From NCBI GenBank assembly GCA_016741895.1, contig JACVCT010000007.1, forward strand, positions 1-39,896: a stretch of DNA of 39,896 bases. Direction: 5' to 3'. This DNA comes from Gemmatimonadaceae bacterium. Its GTDB lineage: Bacteria; Gemmatimonadota; Gemmatimonadetes; Gemmatimonadales; Gemmatimonadaceae. Made by a program: the position numbers and the translations under genes. Below, one piece after another: positions 10,266 to 19,619 of the stretch (positions within the stretch are counted from its first letter, which is position 1; the number at the start of each line of letters is the position of its first letter). The notes below the pieces were generated by a model. That model saw only the letters and a list, made by a program, of their open reading frames with translations. It was not told the DNA's origin and did no database searches.

Positions 10266-12170
10266 ATGACCACAGCCGCCGAGCAGCACCCCGTCTCGCC
10301 TTCCGTTCCGAGCCCCTCGCCACGTACCGAGCAGCTGTCACGCCTCCTCGATCCCGAACAGGTCGTGGTATTCGACGGCGCCATGGGCACCATGCTCTAC
10401 AACCGCGGGGTGTTCATCAATCAGTGCTACGATGAACTCGTGCTGCGCAGCCCGGATCTTGTGCGCGCCGTGCATGCGGAGTACGTGAAGGCGGGTGCGG
10501 AGGTGGTGGAGACCAATACCTTCGGGGCCAACCGTCTCAAGCTGGCCCAATACGGGCTGGACACGCAGGTCACGCAGATCAACCGCAAGGCGGCCGAGCT
10601 GGCGCGCGAGGCGGCCGGGGAGCATCGCCTCGTGGCCGGAGCCGTTGGGCCATTGGGGGTGCGGCTTGAGCCCTATGGGCCCACCAGCCGCGAGGAGGCG
10701 CGCGGAATCTTCGCCGAGCAGATGCGCGCCCTGCTGGAGGGGGGCGCCGACTGCTTTGTGCTGGAAACCTTTGGTGATCTGGAAGAACTGCAGCAGGCCG
10801 TGCTGGCGGCCCGTGAGGTGCAGGCCACGGTGCCGATCATCGCCCAGGCCACCATTGGTCCGGACCTGCGCACCGCCTATGGCGCGACGCCCGAGGATGT
10901 GGCCCGAGTGCTGGAGCGCTGGGGCGTGGACATCATCGGACTCAATTGCTCGGTGGGGCCGCAGACCATTCTCGAGGCCATCGAGCGCATGGCGGCCGTG
11001 ACAGACTGCAAGCTGTCGGCTCAACCCAACGCCGGCATGCCACGTGACGTGGGTGGGCGCAGCATGTACATGGCCAGCCCTGAGTACATGGCCACCTATG
11101 CCCGGCACCTGGTTCAGGCGGGGGCCAAGGTGGTGGGGGGCTGCTGCGGCACCACGCCCGAGCACATCAAGGCCATGGTGGAGGGCATACGCCCCCTCGC
11201 TCCGCGCAGCCGTGTGAGTGTGGGCGCCACGCGAGAGATGCTGGCGGCCGGTCAGTCGGCGCAAGGTCGTGAGCCCGTTCCCCTGGCCGAGCGCTCACGA
11301 CTGGGTGCCAAGCTGGCCGCGGGGGCTTTCGTGACCAGTGTGGAAATTGTGCCGCCACGCGGCATTGACACGGTCAAGCTGGAACAGGACGCGGCCATGC
11401 TGGCGGCGGCCGGCGTGGATGCCATCAACGTGCCCGACGGGCCGCGCGCGCAGAGCCGCATGGGGGCCATAGCCACCAGTCTCATCATCGAGCGGCACGG
11501 CATTGAAGCCGTGACGCACTACGCCTGTCGTGACCGCAACCTGCTGGGCATGCTGAGCGACCTGCTGGGTGCGGGGGCGCTTGGCTTGCGCAACATGCTG
11601 CTCATTACGGGTGATCCACCCAAGATGGGCCCCTATCCCGATGCGACGGCGGTGTTCGACATCGATGCCATTGGTCTCACCAACCTGGTGGCCAAGCTCA
11701 ATCGTGGACTCGACCCGGGTCGCAACCCCATTGGCGAGCCCACGCGCTTCGTGATTGGCGTGGGGGTGAATCCGGTGGCCATCGACCCCGAGCACGAGCT
11801 GCGGCGATTCCACTGGAAGGTAGAGGCCGGGGCCGAGTATGCCATTACACAGCCCGTATTCGACCCGGCGCAGCTGGAGGCGTTTGTTGCGAGTATAGAC
11901 GATGTGCGTATTCCCATCATTGCCGGCATCTGGCCGCTGGTGAGTGCACGCAACGCGGAGTTCCTGGCCAACGAGGTGCCGGGAGTCACGGTGCCGCAGG
12001 AGGTATTGGACCGTATGCGACGGGCAAACGAGAAGAGCAAGGAACATGCAGTGGCTGAAGGCATTGCCATTGCGCGCGAGGCTCTGGAGCGGGTGCGCGG
12101 GGTGGTGCAGGGCGTGCAGGTGAGTGCGCCGTTTGGCAAGGCGGAGTTGGCGCTGCAGGTGTTTGGCTGA
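10266..12170 (+). CDS. Bifunctional homocysteine S-methyltransferase / methylenetetrahydrofolate reductase
   Basis: N-terminal [18 protein letters not shown] Hcy-methyltransferase domain with [12 protein letters not shown]-terminal MTHFR domain (FVTSVEIVPPRGID, YAITQPVFD). Start at ATG 10266. Confidence 0.93.
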   Translation: MTTAAEQHPVSPSVPSPSPRTEQLSRLLDPEQVVVFDGAMGTMLYNRGVFINQCYDELVLRSPDLVRAVHAEYVKAGAEVVETNTFGANRLKLAQYGLDTQVTQINRKAAELAREAAGEHRLVAGAVGPLGVRLEPYGPTSREEARGIFAEQMRALLEGGADCFVLETFGDLEELQQAVLAAREVQATVPIIAQATIGPDLRTAYGATPEDVARVLERWGVDIIGLNCSVGPQTILEAIERMAAVTDCKLSAQPNAGMPRDVGGRSMYMASPEYMATYARHLVQAGAKVVGGCCGTTPEHIKAMVEGIRPLAPRSRVSVGATREMLAAGQSAQGREPVPLAERSRLGAKLAAGAFVTSVEIVPPRGIDTVKLEQDAAMLAAAGVDAINVPDGPRAQSRMGAIATSLIIERHGIEAVTHYACRDRNLLGMLSDLLGAGALGLRNMLLITGDPPKMGPYPDATAVFDIDAIGLTNLVAKLNRGLDPGRNPIGEPTRFVIGVGVNPVAIDPEHELRRFHWKVEAGAEYAITQPVFDPAQLEAFVASIDDVRIPIIAGIWPLVSARNAEFLANEVPGVTVPQEVLDRMRRANEKSKEHAVAEGIAIAREALERVRGVVQGVQVSAPFGKAELALQVFG

Positions 12171-13615
12171 TGGGTGCCGATTTGATGGGTGCCCGATTGT
12201 CATTGCGCAGCACTGCGGCAGTACTCGGTGTGACCAGCCTGCTGTGGTTCGCACTCAACGTGGATTTTCTCATGCGTGGTGATGCCACCACGTATGCCAA
12301 CTACGCCCTGCTGGGAAAGTTCGACGACATCACGCTGCACAACGGCTACTACTTCGTCGTGTATGCCCTGCAGCACTGGCTGGCCGGTCCGCTCGGCGTT
12401 CCGGTGCACGAAACCATGGCCTGGCTGAATGTGCTGTGCGGTGCGGCGGCCACCGTGCTGGTCCTGCTGTTCACCGAGGCGCTGGTTGGCGATCGGCGAC
12501 TTGGCGTGCTGGCCGCTCTGCTCTTTGTGTTGTCGGGTCGTGTGCTCATGAATGCCACCAGCAGCGAGATCTACATGCTGCAGACGGTGTGCGTGTTGGC
12601 CTCCATGCTGGCGTATGTGAAGAATCGCTTTGTGCTGGCCGGAGTGGCCGCCGGGTGTTCGCTGCTCGTTTCTCCGCTCAGTGCCTTTGCGTTCCTGTTC
12701 TTTCCGGTGTGGGAGGCCACACGAGGCGAAAAAATCCGCTGGAAGGCCTTCGCGCTGTTCGTGGCGGCGGGGACGGTAGTCTACCTGCCCTACCTCGTCA
12801 CCTGCTGGCGCGAGCTGTTCTGGGGCCGCCGGGGACTGCTGGTGGTGCGGGAGGCGGCCAAGCTCGATCTGCCGCTCCTGGCCGTCAACATCTTCAAGTA
12901 CCAGTTCAAGCACTACACACTGCTGTGGGTGTTGCTGCTGCCGGCCCTGTTACAGGTAGCGCGATACCGGCGCGTGGCGTGGCTGACGCTGGCTGTGGCA
13001 TTGCCACATGCCTACATCGTGGCCAAGCTCACCACGGAGGATCACACCTTTCTCCTCAACGTGGACCCATTCATTGTGCTCTGGATGGCCGTTGGGCTGG
13101 GCGTGCTCTTCGACAGGAAGTCGTGGCGTTGGCTGGCACCCCTGCCACTGGCAGCCCATTTGCTGCTGTACGTAAAGTCCGGCATGCTGTTCTCCGGCGA
13201 GTACAACAAGGGGTACGCCACCGAGATGCGGGGGATCGCCGAACAGTACATCAAGGGCAAGCCGGCGGTCCTGATCTCCGATTGGGATGTCGGCATAGCC
13301 ATGGCGCATTTTGGAAGTGACTCCATTACGAGTATTCCGGAGGAGGATCCCGTCTATCGACAGATGTACGATTTCACCGACGACGAGAAGATCCGCCCCA
13401 GTCTCGATGGTGTGACCATCTATCTGCTGGATCCCTGGTCGCCCTCCCCCATCAATCGCCTGCTGCGCAGTGATGCCGCGTTGCAGCAGTTGCGGGAAAC
13501 CATGTCCATCAAAGTGCAGGCAGAGCAGAAACTGGGACTCGTCTGTACCGAGTTGGCGCGGGGCACACACGTCCTGTATCGCTGCGAGCGGCGTGCAGCG
13601 GTCACCCCCGCCTGA
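12170..13615 (+). CDS. Multi-TM GT39-like membrane glycosyltransferase
   Basis: 481 aa, many TM segments, conserved-looking N-terminal loop (GDATTYANYALLGKFDDITLHNGYY); start overlaps upstream stop (TGATG). Confidence 0.65.
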   Translation: MGADLMGARLSLRSTAAVLGVTSLLWFALNVDFLMRGDATTYANYALLGKFDDITLHNGYYFVVYALQHWLAGPLGVPVHETMAWLNVLCGAAATVLVLLFTEALVGDRRLGVLAALLFVLSGRVLMNATSSEIYMLQTVCVLASMLAYVKNRFVLAGVAAGCSLLVSPLSAFAFLFFPVWEATRGEKIRWKAFALFVAAGTVVYLPYLVTCWRELFWGRRGLLVVREAAKLDLPLLAVNIFKYQFKHYTLLWVLLLPALLQVARYRRVAWLTLAVALPHAYIVAKLTTEDHTFLLNVDPFIVLWMAVGLGVLFDRKSWRWLAPLPLAAHLLLYVKSGMLFSGEYNKGYATEMRGIAEQYIKGKPAVLISDWDVGIAMAHFGSDSITSIPEEDPVYRQMYDFTDDEKIRPSLDGVTIYLLDPWSPSPINRLLRSDAALQQLRETMSIKVQAEQKLGLVCTELARGTHVLYRCERRAAVTPA

Positions 13616-13621
13616 CCGTCC

Positions 13622-14980
13622 ATGGCAGCGTCTGCGCAGCGTCCAAACACCTCCGCGTCGCCCATGTCGCTGACCTCGTGGGGGCGTACGCGACACGCCA
13701 TGTCGGTCGTGCACGCAGCAGACAATGTGGAAGCAATCCGCGCCGTCGTCACAGCACAACATCAGGGGGGGCTCGTCGCTCGCGGTCTTGCACGCAGCTA
13801 CGGCGATTGCTGCCTGATCGACGGAGGACGTGTGCTGGATATGACGCGTCTTTCGCGCATCCTTGATGTCGACGTGGAGGCCCGCGCGGTGACCTGCGAG
13901 GCCGGGGTCTCCTTGCGGCAGTTGTCCGCGGCACTTGAGCCGCTTGGCATGGCGCTGCCCGTTTATCCCGGCACGGGCTTTGTCACTGTGGGTGGCGCCA
14001 TTGCCAACGATGTGCACGGCAAGGAACAGCATGTGGCCGGTACCTTCGGGCATCACGTGGAATGGGTCGATCTCGTTACGGCCAACGGTCAACTGCAGCG
14101 GGTTTCGTCAGCCCAGCATCCCGCGTTCTTTCGCGCCACGGTTGGTGGGCTGGGGCTTACGGGCATCATAGTGGCGGCGCGATTGCGGGTCCCCGCTCTG
14201 GTCGGGACCTCGCTCGAAGTTCGTGAGTATCGCACTCGCGATCTCGAGGCAACGGCGCACATGCTGGAGACGCACGCGGCCACAGTGCCCAGCATGGTGG
14301 CCTGGGTGGACCTCATGACCCGATCTGCCGGACGCGGGGTGGTGGAACTGGCGCAGCCGGTGCCTGGCCCGCTCGAGGCTGCGCCTCCGCGGCGTGAGGC
14401 CATGCTTCCCGATGTGTTCCCCGACTTTGCCATCAACCGCTGGAGCATGTCGGCGTTCAATGCGCTGTACTTCAACCGCATTCCCAGATTGGGACGCGCT
14501 CGTGTGCTGCACAGGAGACGCGCTCTGTTCCCGCTTGATGCGCTGGGGGAGTGGCATCGCGCGTACGGACGGCGTGGCCTGTTCCAGTTTCAATGTTGCA
14601 TGCCCACCGCGGTGGCCGTCCCGGTCTTTGAGCGCATCCGCAGCGAGTTGCGTCGTGCCGCCATCGGTTCCACTTTGGCGGTCATGAAGTGGGTGGGGAA
14701 GACCGGTCCCGGGTATCTCTCCTTCACGCGTCCCGGTCTTTCTCTGGCGCTCGACTTCCCCGGTACGGCGGAGGCCGAATCGCTTATTGTCCGACTGTAC
14801 GACATCGTGCTCGAGGAGAACGGAACGGTGTATCTCGCCAAGGACGCCTGCCTCAAGGCCGAGCAGTATCGCGCCATGTTTGCCGAGGCACGGTCGTTTG
14901 CGAACGTGCTGGGCGAGCTTGATCCGGAGCATCGTCTACGGTCAGACATGTCTCGGCGACTCGCGGTGCATTCCGCATGA
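13622..14980 (+). CDS. FAD-binding oxidoreductase, DprE1-like (decaprenylphosphoryl-ribose oxidase-like)
   Basis: VARGLARSYGDCCL, YPGTGFVTVGGAIANDVHGKEQHVAGTFGHHVEW, PGYLSFTRPGLSLALDFP, VYLAKDACL. Confidence 0.8.
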   Translation: MAASAQRPNTSASPMSLTSWGRTRHAMSVVHAADNVEAIRAVVTAQHQGGLVARGLARSYGDCCLIDGGRVLDMTRLSRILDVDVEARAVTCEAGVSLRQLSAALEPLGMALPVYPGTGFVTVGGAIANDVHGKEQHVAGTFGHHVEWVDLVTANGQLQRVSSAQHPAFFRATVGGLGLTGIIVAARLRVPALVGTSLEVREYRTRDLEATAHMLETHAATVPSMVAWVDLMTRSAGRGVVELAQPVPGPLEAAPPRREAMLPDVFPDFAINRWSMSAFNALYFNRIPRLGRARVLHRRRALFPLDALGEWHRAYGRRGLFQFQCCMPTAVAVPVFERIRSELRRAAIGSTLAVMKWVGKTGPGYLSFTRPGLSLALDFPGTAEAESLIVRLYDIVLEENGTVYLAKDACLKAEQYRAMFAEARSFANVLGELDPEHRLRSDMSRRLAVHSA

Positions 14981-16452
14981 ATCACCCGCTGGGTGAGCCC
15001 GTGCCCAACCCGCCAGCGTCGGGAGACGTGCCGCTTGTCGTGGATCTCGATGGCACACTGGTGCTTGCTGACACCTTGCACGAGTCGCTCTGGCGGGCCG
15101 TCCGTCTGCGCCCGGTGCTGCTGTGGCAATTGCCGGGGCTCCTGCTCTCGGGCAAGGCCACGTTCAAGGCCGCCGTGGCGAAGCACGCCTCGCTTGATGC
15201 AGCCACGTTGCCCTACCACGAGCCCCTGCTCGAGCGCCTGCGGTTGGAGGCGGCCAATCGCCCCGTGGTTCTCTGCACGGGAGCCGACGAACAGGTGGCC
15301 CGGGCCGTGGCCGACCATCTCGGGGTGTTCAGCGACGTCATGGCCTCTGACGGACAGCAGAATCTCACGGGGGCAGACAAGGCAACAGCCCTGGTGGCTC
15401 GATTTGGAGAAGCCGGGTTCGACTACGTCGGCAACGATGTGGTGGACCTGCACGTGTTTCCGAGAGCCCGCCGTGCATGGATTGTGAACCCCAGTTCGGC
15501 ACTGAAGCGACGCATCGCCGAAGTGAGCAACGCGGGGGAAATGCACGCGGCCACGGAGTCGGTGGCTCGCGCCCTGTGGCGGGCCATGCGTCCCCATCAG
15601 TGGCTCAAGAATGTGCTGGTGTTCGTGCCGCTGTTGACGGCGACGGACATCGATCATGTGACGGGAGCACTGACCGCGCTGATGGCCTTTCTGGCCTTCT
15701 CCCTCGTGGCGTCGGGCGTGTATCTGGCGAACGATCTGCTGGATCTCGAGGCCGATCGGCGCCATCCGCGAAAACGCAGGCGACCTCTCGCGGCGGGCCA
15801 TCTCCCACTGCCGCTGGCAGTGCTGGCCTCCACGGGATTGTTCGGGACGGGCCTTGTAATCGCCTGGGCGATCTCCGCGATGTTCGGTGCCGCGCTCTGC
15901 GTCTACGTGCTGGTCACCTTGGCCTACATGCTGCGGCTCAAGCGTGTCCCCATTCTTGATTCCATTGTTCTCGCGTCGTTGTACACACTGCGCATCATCG
16001 GTGGAGCCGCCGCCATTGCGGTTGTGCCATCCTTCTGGTTGCTGGCTTTCTCGGTGTTCTTCTTCATGAGTCTCGCGCTTGGCAAGCGCTTCGCGGAACT
16101 CGTGGAGCTGGAGGGAACGGGCAGCCCGTCCGCCATTCCGGGCCGGGAGTATCGTCCCGAGGATCTCCAGACGCTGCTCGCTCAGGGCAATGCCACCGGC
16201 TGCGCGGCGGTGGTGGTCATGGCGCTCTACATCCATAGTGGGCTCGAACCGGGACAATATCGCTTTCCGGAATTGCTCTGGCTCATCTGCCTGGTCCTGC
16301 TCTATTGGGTTAGCAAGTTCTGGCTGAATGCGCAGCGCCGCGAAATTGTCGGAGATCCGGTTATCTGGGCCGCGACCAATCGGGTGAGTCGTGGACTGGC
16401 TGTACTTGCCGTGGTTCTGCTGGTGGCTGCACGTTGGTACCCGTTTGGCTGA
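14977..16452 (+). CDS. HAD phosphatase - UbiA prenyltransferase fusion (decaprenyl-phosphate phosphoribosyltransferase-like)
   Basis: N-terminal VVDLDGTLVLADTLHES (HAD motif I) and GNDVVDLHVFPRA; C-terminal UbiA domain RPHQWLKNVLVFVPLL, ANDLLDLEADRRHPRKRRRPLAAG; ATGA overlap with previous gene. Confidence 0.85.
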   Translation: MNHPLGEPVPNPPASGDVPLVVDLDGTLVLADTLHESLWRAVRLRPVLLWQLPGLLLSGKATFKAAVAKHASLDAATLPYHEPLLERLRLEAANRPVVLCTGADEQVARAVADHLGVFSDVMASDGQQNLTGADKATALVARFGEAGFDYVGNDVVDLHVFPRARRAWIVNPSSALKRRIAEVSNAGEMHAATESVARALWRAMRPHQWLKNVLVFVPLLTATDIDHVTGALTALMAFLAFSLVASGVYLANDLLDLEADRRHPRKRRRPLAAGHLPLPLAVLASTGLFGTGLVIAWAISAMFGAALCVYVLVTLAYMLRLKRVPILDSIVLASLYTLRIIGGAAAIAVVPSFWLLAFSVFFFMSLALGKRFAELVELEGTGSPSAIPGREYRPEDLQTLLAQGNATGCAAVVVMALYIHSGLEPGQYRFPELLWLICLVLLYWVSKFWLNAQRREIVGDPVIWAATNRVSRGLAVLAVVLLVAARWYPFG

Positions 16453-16556
16453 GGGCCCGGTTGCCGGACGGTCACGCGAAGGCAGGCTGTTGACTGGTCT
16501 GTGGGTCGCCTGCGGCAGTCGTCGCATTAACTCGTCGGACTGGCTGGTCCTAGTTC

Positions 16557-16573
16557 GGTGATCCCAGATCACC
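16557..16573. promoter_or_regulatory. Short perfect inverted repeat GGTGATC-CCA-GATCACC upstream of sugar transferase
   Basis: 7-bp arms, 3-nt loop, in the 16453-16726 intergenic region; function unknown. Confidence 0.35.
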
Positions 16574-16726
16574 ATCCCCGAGCTTGCTGACGGAATCTTC
16601 ATTCAAGGCGAGCGATTTTTCCGGCGAGCGGGTTTGGCCGGCTTCTTGCTTCTACTGTGACACCGAACCCCACCGCCGCGTCTTGACGGTAACCCCGGAA
16701 TACGCCACTCTCCGGTTCTCCCTACA

Positions 16727-17512
16727 ATGTCCGGTATCCATTCCATCTCCTCGATCGCAGGCGGCCCGCGCCCCGGCCCGCGCCGCGTGACCCCCAGGTC
16801 ACGGGACGCCGTGCGCCCGCTGGCCGTGGTCCCGACGCCGGGACCCTACGATGACTTCGAACCCCGGCCGCGGTCCGAGCTGGCCACCCGGGTCTTCAAT
16901 GTCATCGTCGCCGGGCTGATGCTCATTCTGGCCTCGCCGGTCATGCTGCTGGCGGCCCTCGCCATTCGCCTCACCTCCCGCGGCCCCATTCTCTACATGC
17001 AGGAGCGGGTGGGCCTCGACCGCCGCTGGAACCGTACGCGCGCACTCAACGAGCGCCGCCGCGAGGATCTGGGCGGAGCCCCCTTCACCATTTTCAAGTT
17101 CCGCTCCATGCGGGTGGACGCCGAGGCCAATGGCCAGGCGGTGTGGGCCAAGAAGAACGACGACCGCGTCACGGCCGTGGGCAAGGTCCTGCGCGCCACG
17201 CGCATCGACGAACTGCCCCAGCTCTTCAACGTGCTGCGCGGCGACATGAACATCGTGGGCCCGCGCCCCGAGCGCCCGTCCATCTTCGTCCGCCTGCGCG
17301 AGCAGATTGACGAGTATCCCGTGCGCCAGCGCGTGCGCCCCGGCATCACCGGTCTCGCCCAGGTGTCCAACCCCTACGACCAGACCATCGACGACGTGCG
17401 TCGCAAGGTGGAGTTCGACATCGCCTACATGCGGCGGCAGTCGCTGGCCGAGGACATTCGCATCATGGCGCGCACCGTGCCGGTCATGCTGCTGCGCATC
17501 GGCGGCTGGTAA
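16727..17512 (+). CDS. Undecaprenyl-phosphate sugar phosphotransferase (bacterial sugar transferase family)
   Basis: PFTIFKFRSMRVDAE, RATRIDELPQLFNVLRGDMNIVGPRPERP, RVRPGITGLAQV. Confidence 0.92.
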   Translation: MSGIHSISSIAGGPRPGPRRVTPRSRDAVRPLAVVPTPGPYDDFEPRPRSELATRVFNVIVAGLMLILASPVMLLAALAIRLTSRGPILYMQERVGLDRRWNRTRALNERRREDLGGAPFTIFKFRSMRVDAEANGQAVWAKKNDDRVTAVGKVLRATRIDELPQLFNVLRGDMNIVGPRPERPSIFVRLREQIDEYPVRQRVRPGITGLAQVSNPYDQTIDDVRRKVEFDIAYMRRQSLAEDIRIMARTVPVMLLRIGGW

Positions 17513-17560
17513 GGCAGACTTGATTTCGCCGCCTCAAGGGCGGCACGACGACATAACGAG

Positions 17561-17601
17561 CGGGTGGGCGGGCCTCAGTGGCCAGCCCACCCGTTTCGTT
17601 T
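17561..17601. terminator. Hairpin terminator between convergent genes
   Basis: CGGGTGGGCGGGCC..GGCCAGCCCACCCG followed by TTTCGTTT. Confidence 0.6.
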
Positions 17602-17623
17602 CCGTCGCCGATTCGCCGACGTG

Positions 17624-18223
17624 TCAGTGCAATGGCGAGCTGGCCGCGCGGCGCCGCGCAGCCGCCAGCAGCAGGACGCCCGGTGCGAGCAGAAGCAGAG
17701 GGTGTGGCTCCGACAACTCCACCTTGCTCCGCACATCGAACATCAGGTCCTCGGTACCGGAACCGCTCGGCACGCCCAGGTACACTTGTCCGCCGGCATA
17801 CAGGTCCTGTGTTCCGCCCACGCCCCAGTATGAATTGGTGGTGGACAGCCACGCCGTGTACACCTCGCCCACATCCAGCGTGATGCCCGAAAAGTCCGCG
17901 TAGGCAAATTCGGCTTCCAAACCGGACGCGGTGGGCGTCGGGTTGATGCTGCGCTGCGCGATGAATGTTCCGCCGGCACCCGCACCGAGATACAGATCGA
18001 TGGTCACCGGCACCGCAGCAAACTGTGCATTCAACGTGCCGAAGGCGAAGCCGATTTCCAGCAGCGACGCATACTCGGCGGTAAAGCTCTGCCCCAGCGG
18101 TTCGAATGATTGAATCTGCAGAACGGAGAATTGCGGACCGAGATTGCTCTGTGCCATTGCCGTGGCCGATGCCGCTGACATCACGGCGGCGAGCATCGTT
18201 GCCATCATCGTCAAACGACGCAT
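17624..18223 (-). CDS. Secreted protein with PEP-CTERM-like sorting tail
   Basis: Signal peptide MRRLTMMATMLAAVMSAASATAMAQ; C-terminus SEPHPLLLLAPGVLLLAAARRRAASSPLH (PEP-like motif, TM, Arg cluster). Confidence 0.7.
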   Translation of the reverse strand: MRRLTMMATMLAAVMSAASATAMAQSNLGPQFSVLQIQSFEPLGQSFTAEYASLLEIGFAFGTLNAQFAAVPVTIDLYLGAGAGGTFIAQRSINPTPTASGLEAEFAYADFSGITLDVGEVYTAWLSTTNSYWGVGGTQDLYAGGQVYLGVPSGSGTEDLMFDVRSKVELSEPHPLLLLAPGVLLLAAARRRAASSPLH

Positions 18224-18320
18224 GTCAACACCTCGTCATGAAAGTGGAAAACGGAATGCGAACGTCGCGAAAGTACGCGCGAATTCCACCGATGACCAGC
18301 TCATGCGAGACGTTGGTGAT

Positions 18321-19595
18321 TCAGCTCACACGCTTCGTCTTCTTCTTGAGGAAGTCCATGAGCACGAACTGGCCGAGGCTCATGGTGTTGGTGAAGTAAG
18401 CCTTGCCACGGCTGATTTCACTCACGCGCCGCACGAACTCCACCAGCGCGCGATCGCGTGCCAGCATGAAGGTGTTGATCATGATGCCGCTCTTGCGGCA
18501 CGCGGCCACCTCACGCAGGGTCTCGGCAATCACATAGCCATCGAGCCCCATGGAGTTCTTGTAGATCTGCCCGTCGGGCATGGTCAGCGCGCTCGGCTTG
18601 CCATCGGTGATCATGATGATCTGCCGCATGTCCTTCTTCTGCGCCATCAGCAGCCGACGCGCGAGCTTGAGACCCTCGGCCGTGTTGGTGTGATACGGGC
18701 CAACCTGACTGCCCGCCAGCGTGGCCAGCGGAATTTCCTCGGCGCTGTCGTGAAACAGCACCACACGAATGGTGTCACCCGGAAACTGCGTGCGAATGAG
18801 ATGCGTAAGCGCGAGCGCCACCTTCTTGGCCGGCGTGAAGCGATCTTCGCCGTACAGAATCATGCTGTGCGAGCAGTCCAGCATGAGCACCGTGGCGCAG
18901 CTGGAGCGATACTCGCTCTGCCGCACCATCAGGTCCTTGTAGTCGAGATCGATGGGCACGTCGAGTGAGCCCGTGCGCCCCAGCGCATTGGCCAGCGTGG
19001 CCGGAACGTCGAGGTTCAGGGTGTCGCCAAACTCGTAGGGCTTGCTCCACGCGTCGCTCTCCACGCCCGTGGCCAGCTGCGGCGTGTCGTGACTGCCCAC
19101 GCTGCCCTTGCCGAAGCTGCCCAGCAGGTGGCGCAGGGTCTTGTAGCCCAGGAAGTCCATGCCCTTGGCCGTGAGCGAGAACTGCACGTCGCGCGCGGCC
19201 GCCTGGCCAATGGATCCCTTGCCGGTGAGCGGGCGGTCGCCACCCTCGCCGTTGGCGTCACCGGAGAGCTTGAGGTAGCCGTCCTGCAGGAGACGCTGCA
19301 CGAGGCCGTCAAGCAGCTGGGCCAATTGCTCCTCGCTGACGGAGTCCCCTTCGCCGCGCAGGGCCTCGAGCATTTCGGGCGTCAGCTGCCCGCTCTCGAT
19401 CAGCGCCCGCAGGATGGCCTCCTTGAGCGCGTCGAGTGACTTGTCGGGCTCCTCGTCGGGTTCGCCCCAGTACGCGCCCTGGCCACCGGCAAAACCCGAC
19501 TGCAGCAGGAAATCCGCCAGCTGGTCGAGCAGCGCCTGCAGGTCCACCGCGTCCGCCCACTGCGGATTGAACTTCGTGTACGTGTGAGACCGCAT
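18321..19595 (-). CDS. von Willebrand factor type A (VWA) domain protein
   Basis: [28 protein letters not shown] (MIDAS DxSxS), [12 protein letters not shown]; start at [13 protein letters not shown] (19595). Confidence 0.85.
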   Translation of the reverse strand: MRSHTYTKFNPQWADAVDLQALLDQLADFLLQSGFAGGQGAYWGEPDEEPDKSLDALKEAILRALIESGQLTPEMLEALRGEGDSVSEEQLAQLLDGLVQRLLQDGYLKLSGDANGEGGDRPLTGKGSIGQAAARDVQFSLTAKGMDFLGYKTLRHLLGSFGKGSVGSHDTPQLATGVESDAWSKPYEFGDTLNLDVPATLANALGRTGSLDVPIDLDYKDLMVRQSEYRSSCATVLMLDCSHSMILYGEDRFTPAKKVALALTHLIRTQFPGDTIRVVLFHDSAEEIPLATLAGSQVGPYHTNTAEGLKLARRLLMAQKKDMRQIIMITDGKPSALTMPDGQIYKNSMGLDGYVIAETLREVAACRKSGIMINTFMLARDRALVEFVRRVSEISRGKAYFTNTMSLGQFVLMDFLKKKTKRVS

Positions 19596-19619
19596 ATGCT
19601 CTCCGGTTAACCTTCTCCC

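Noticed and set aside
14590-16602. 670-aa minus-strand ORF opposite the UbiA/DprE1 genes
   Set aside because: Mirror ORF of clear plus-strand genes; Gln/Arg/His-rich sequence without recognisable domains.
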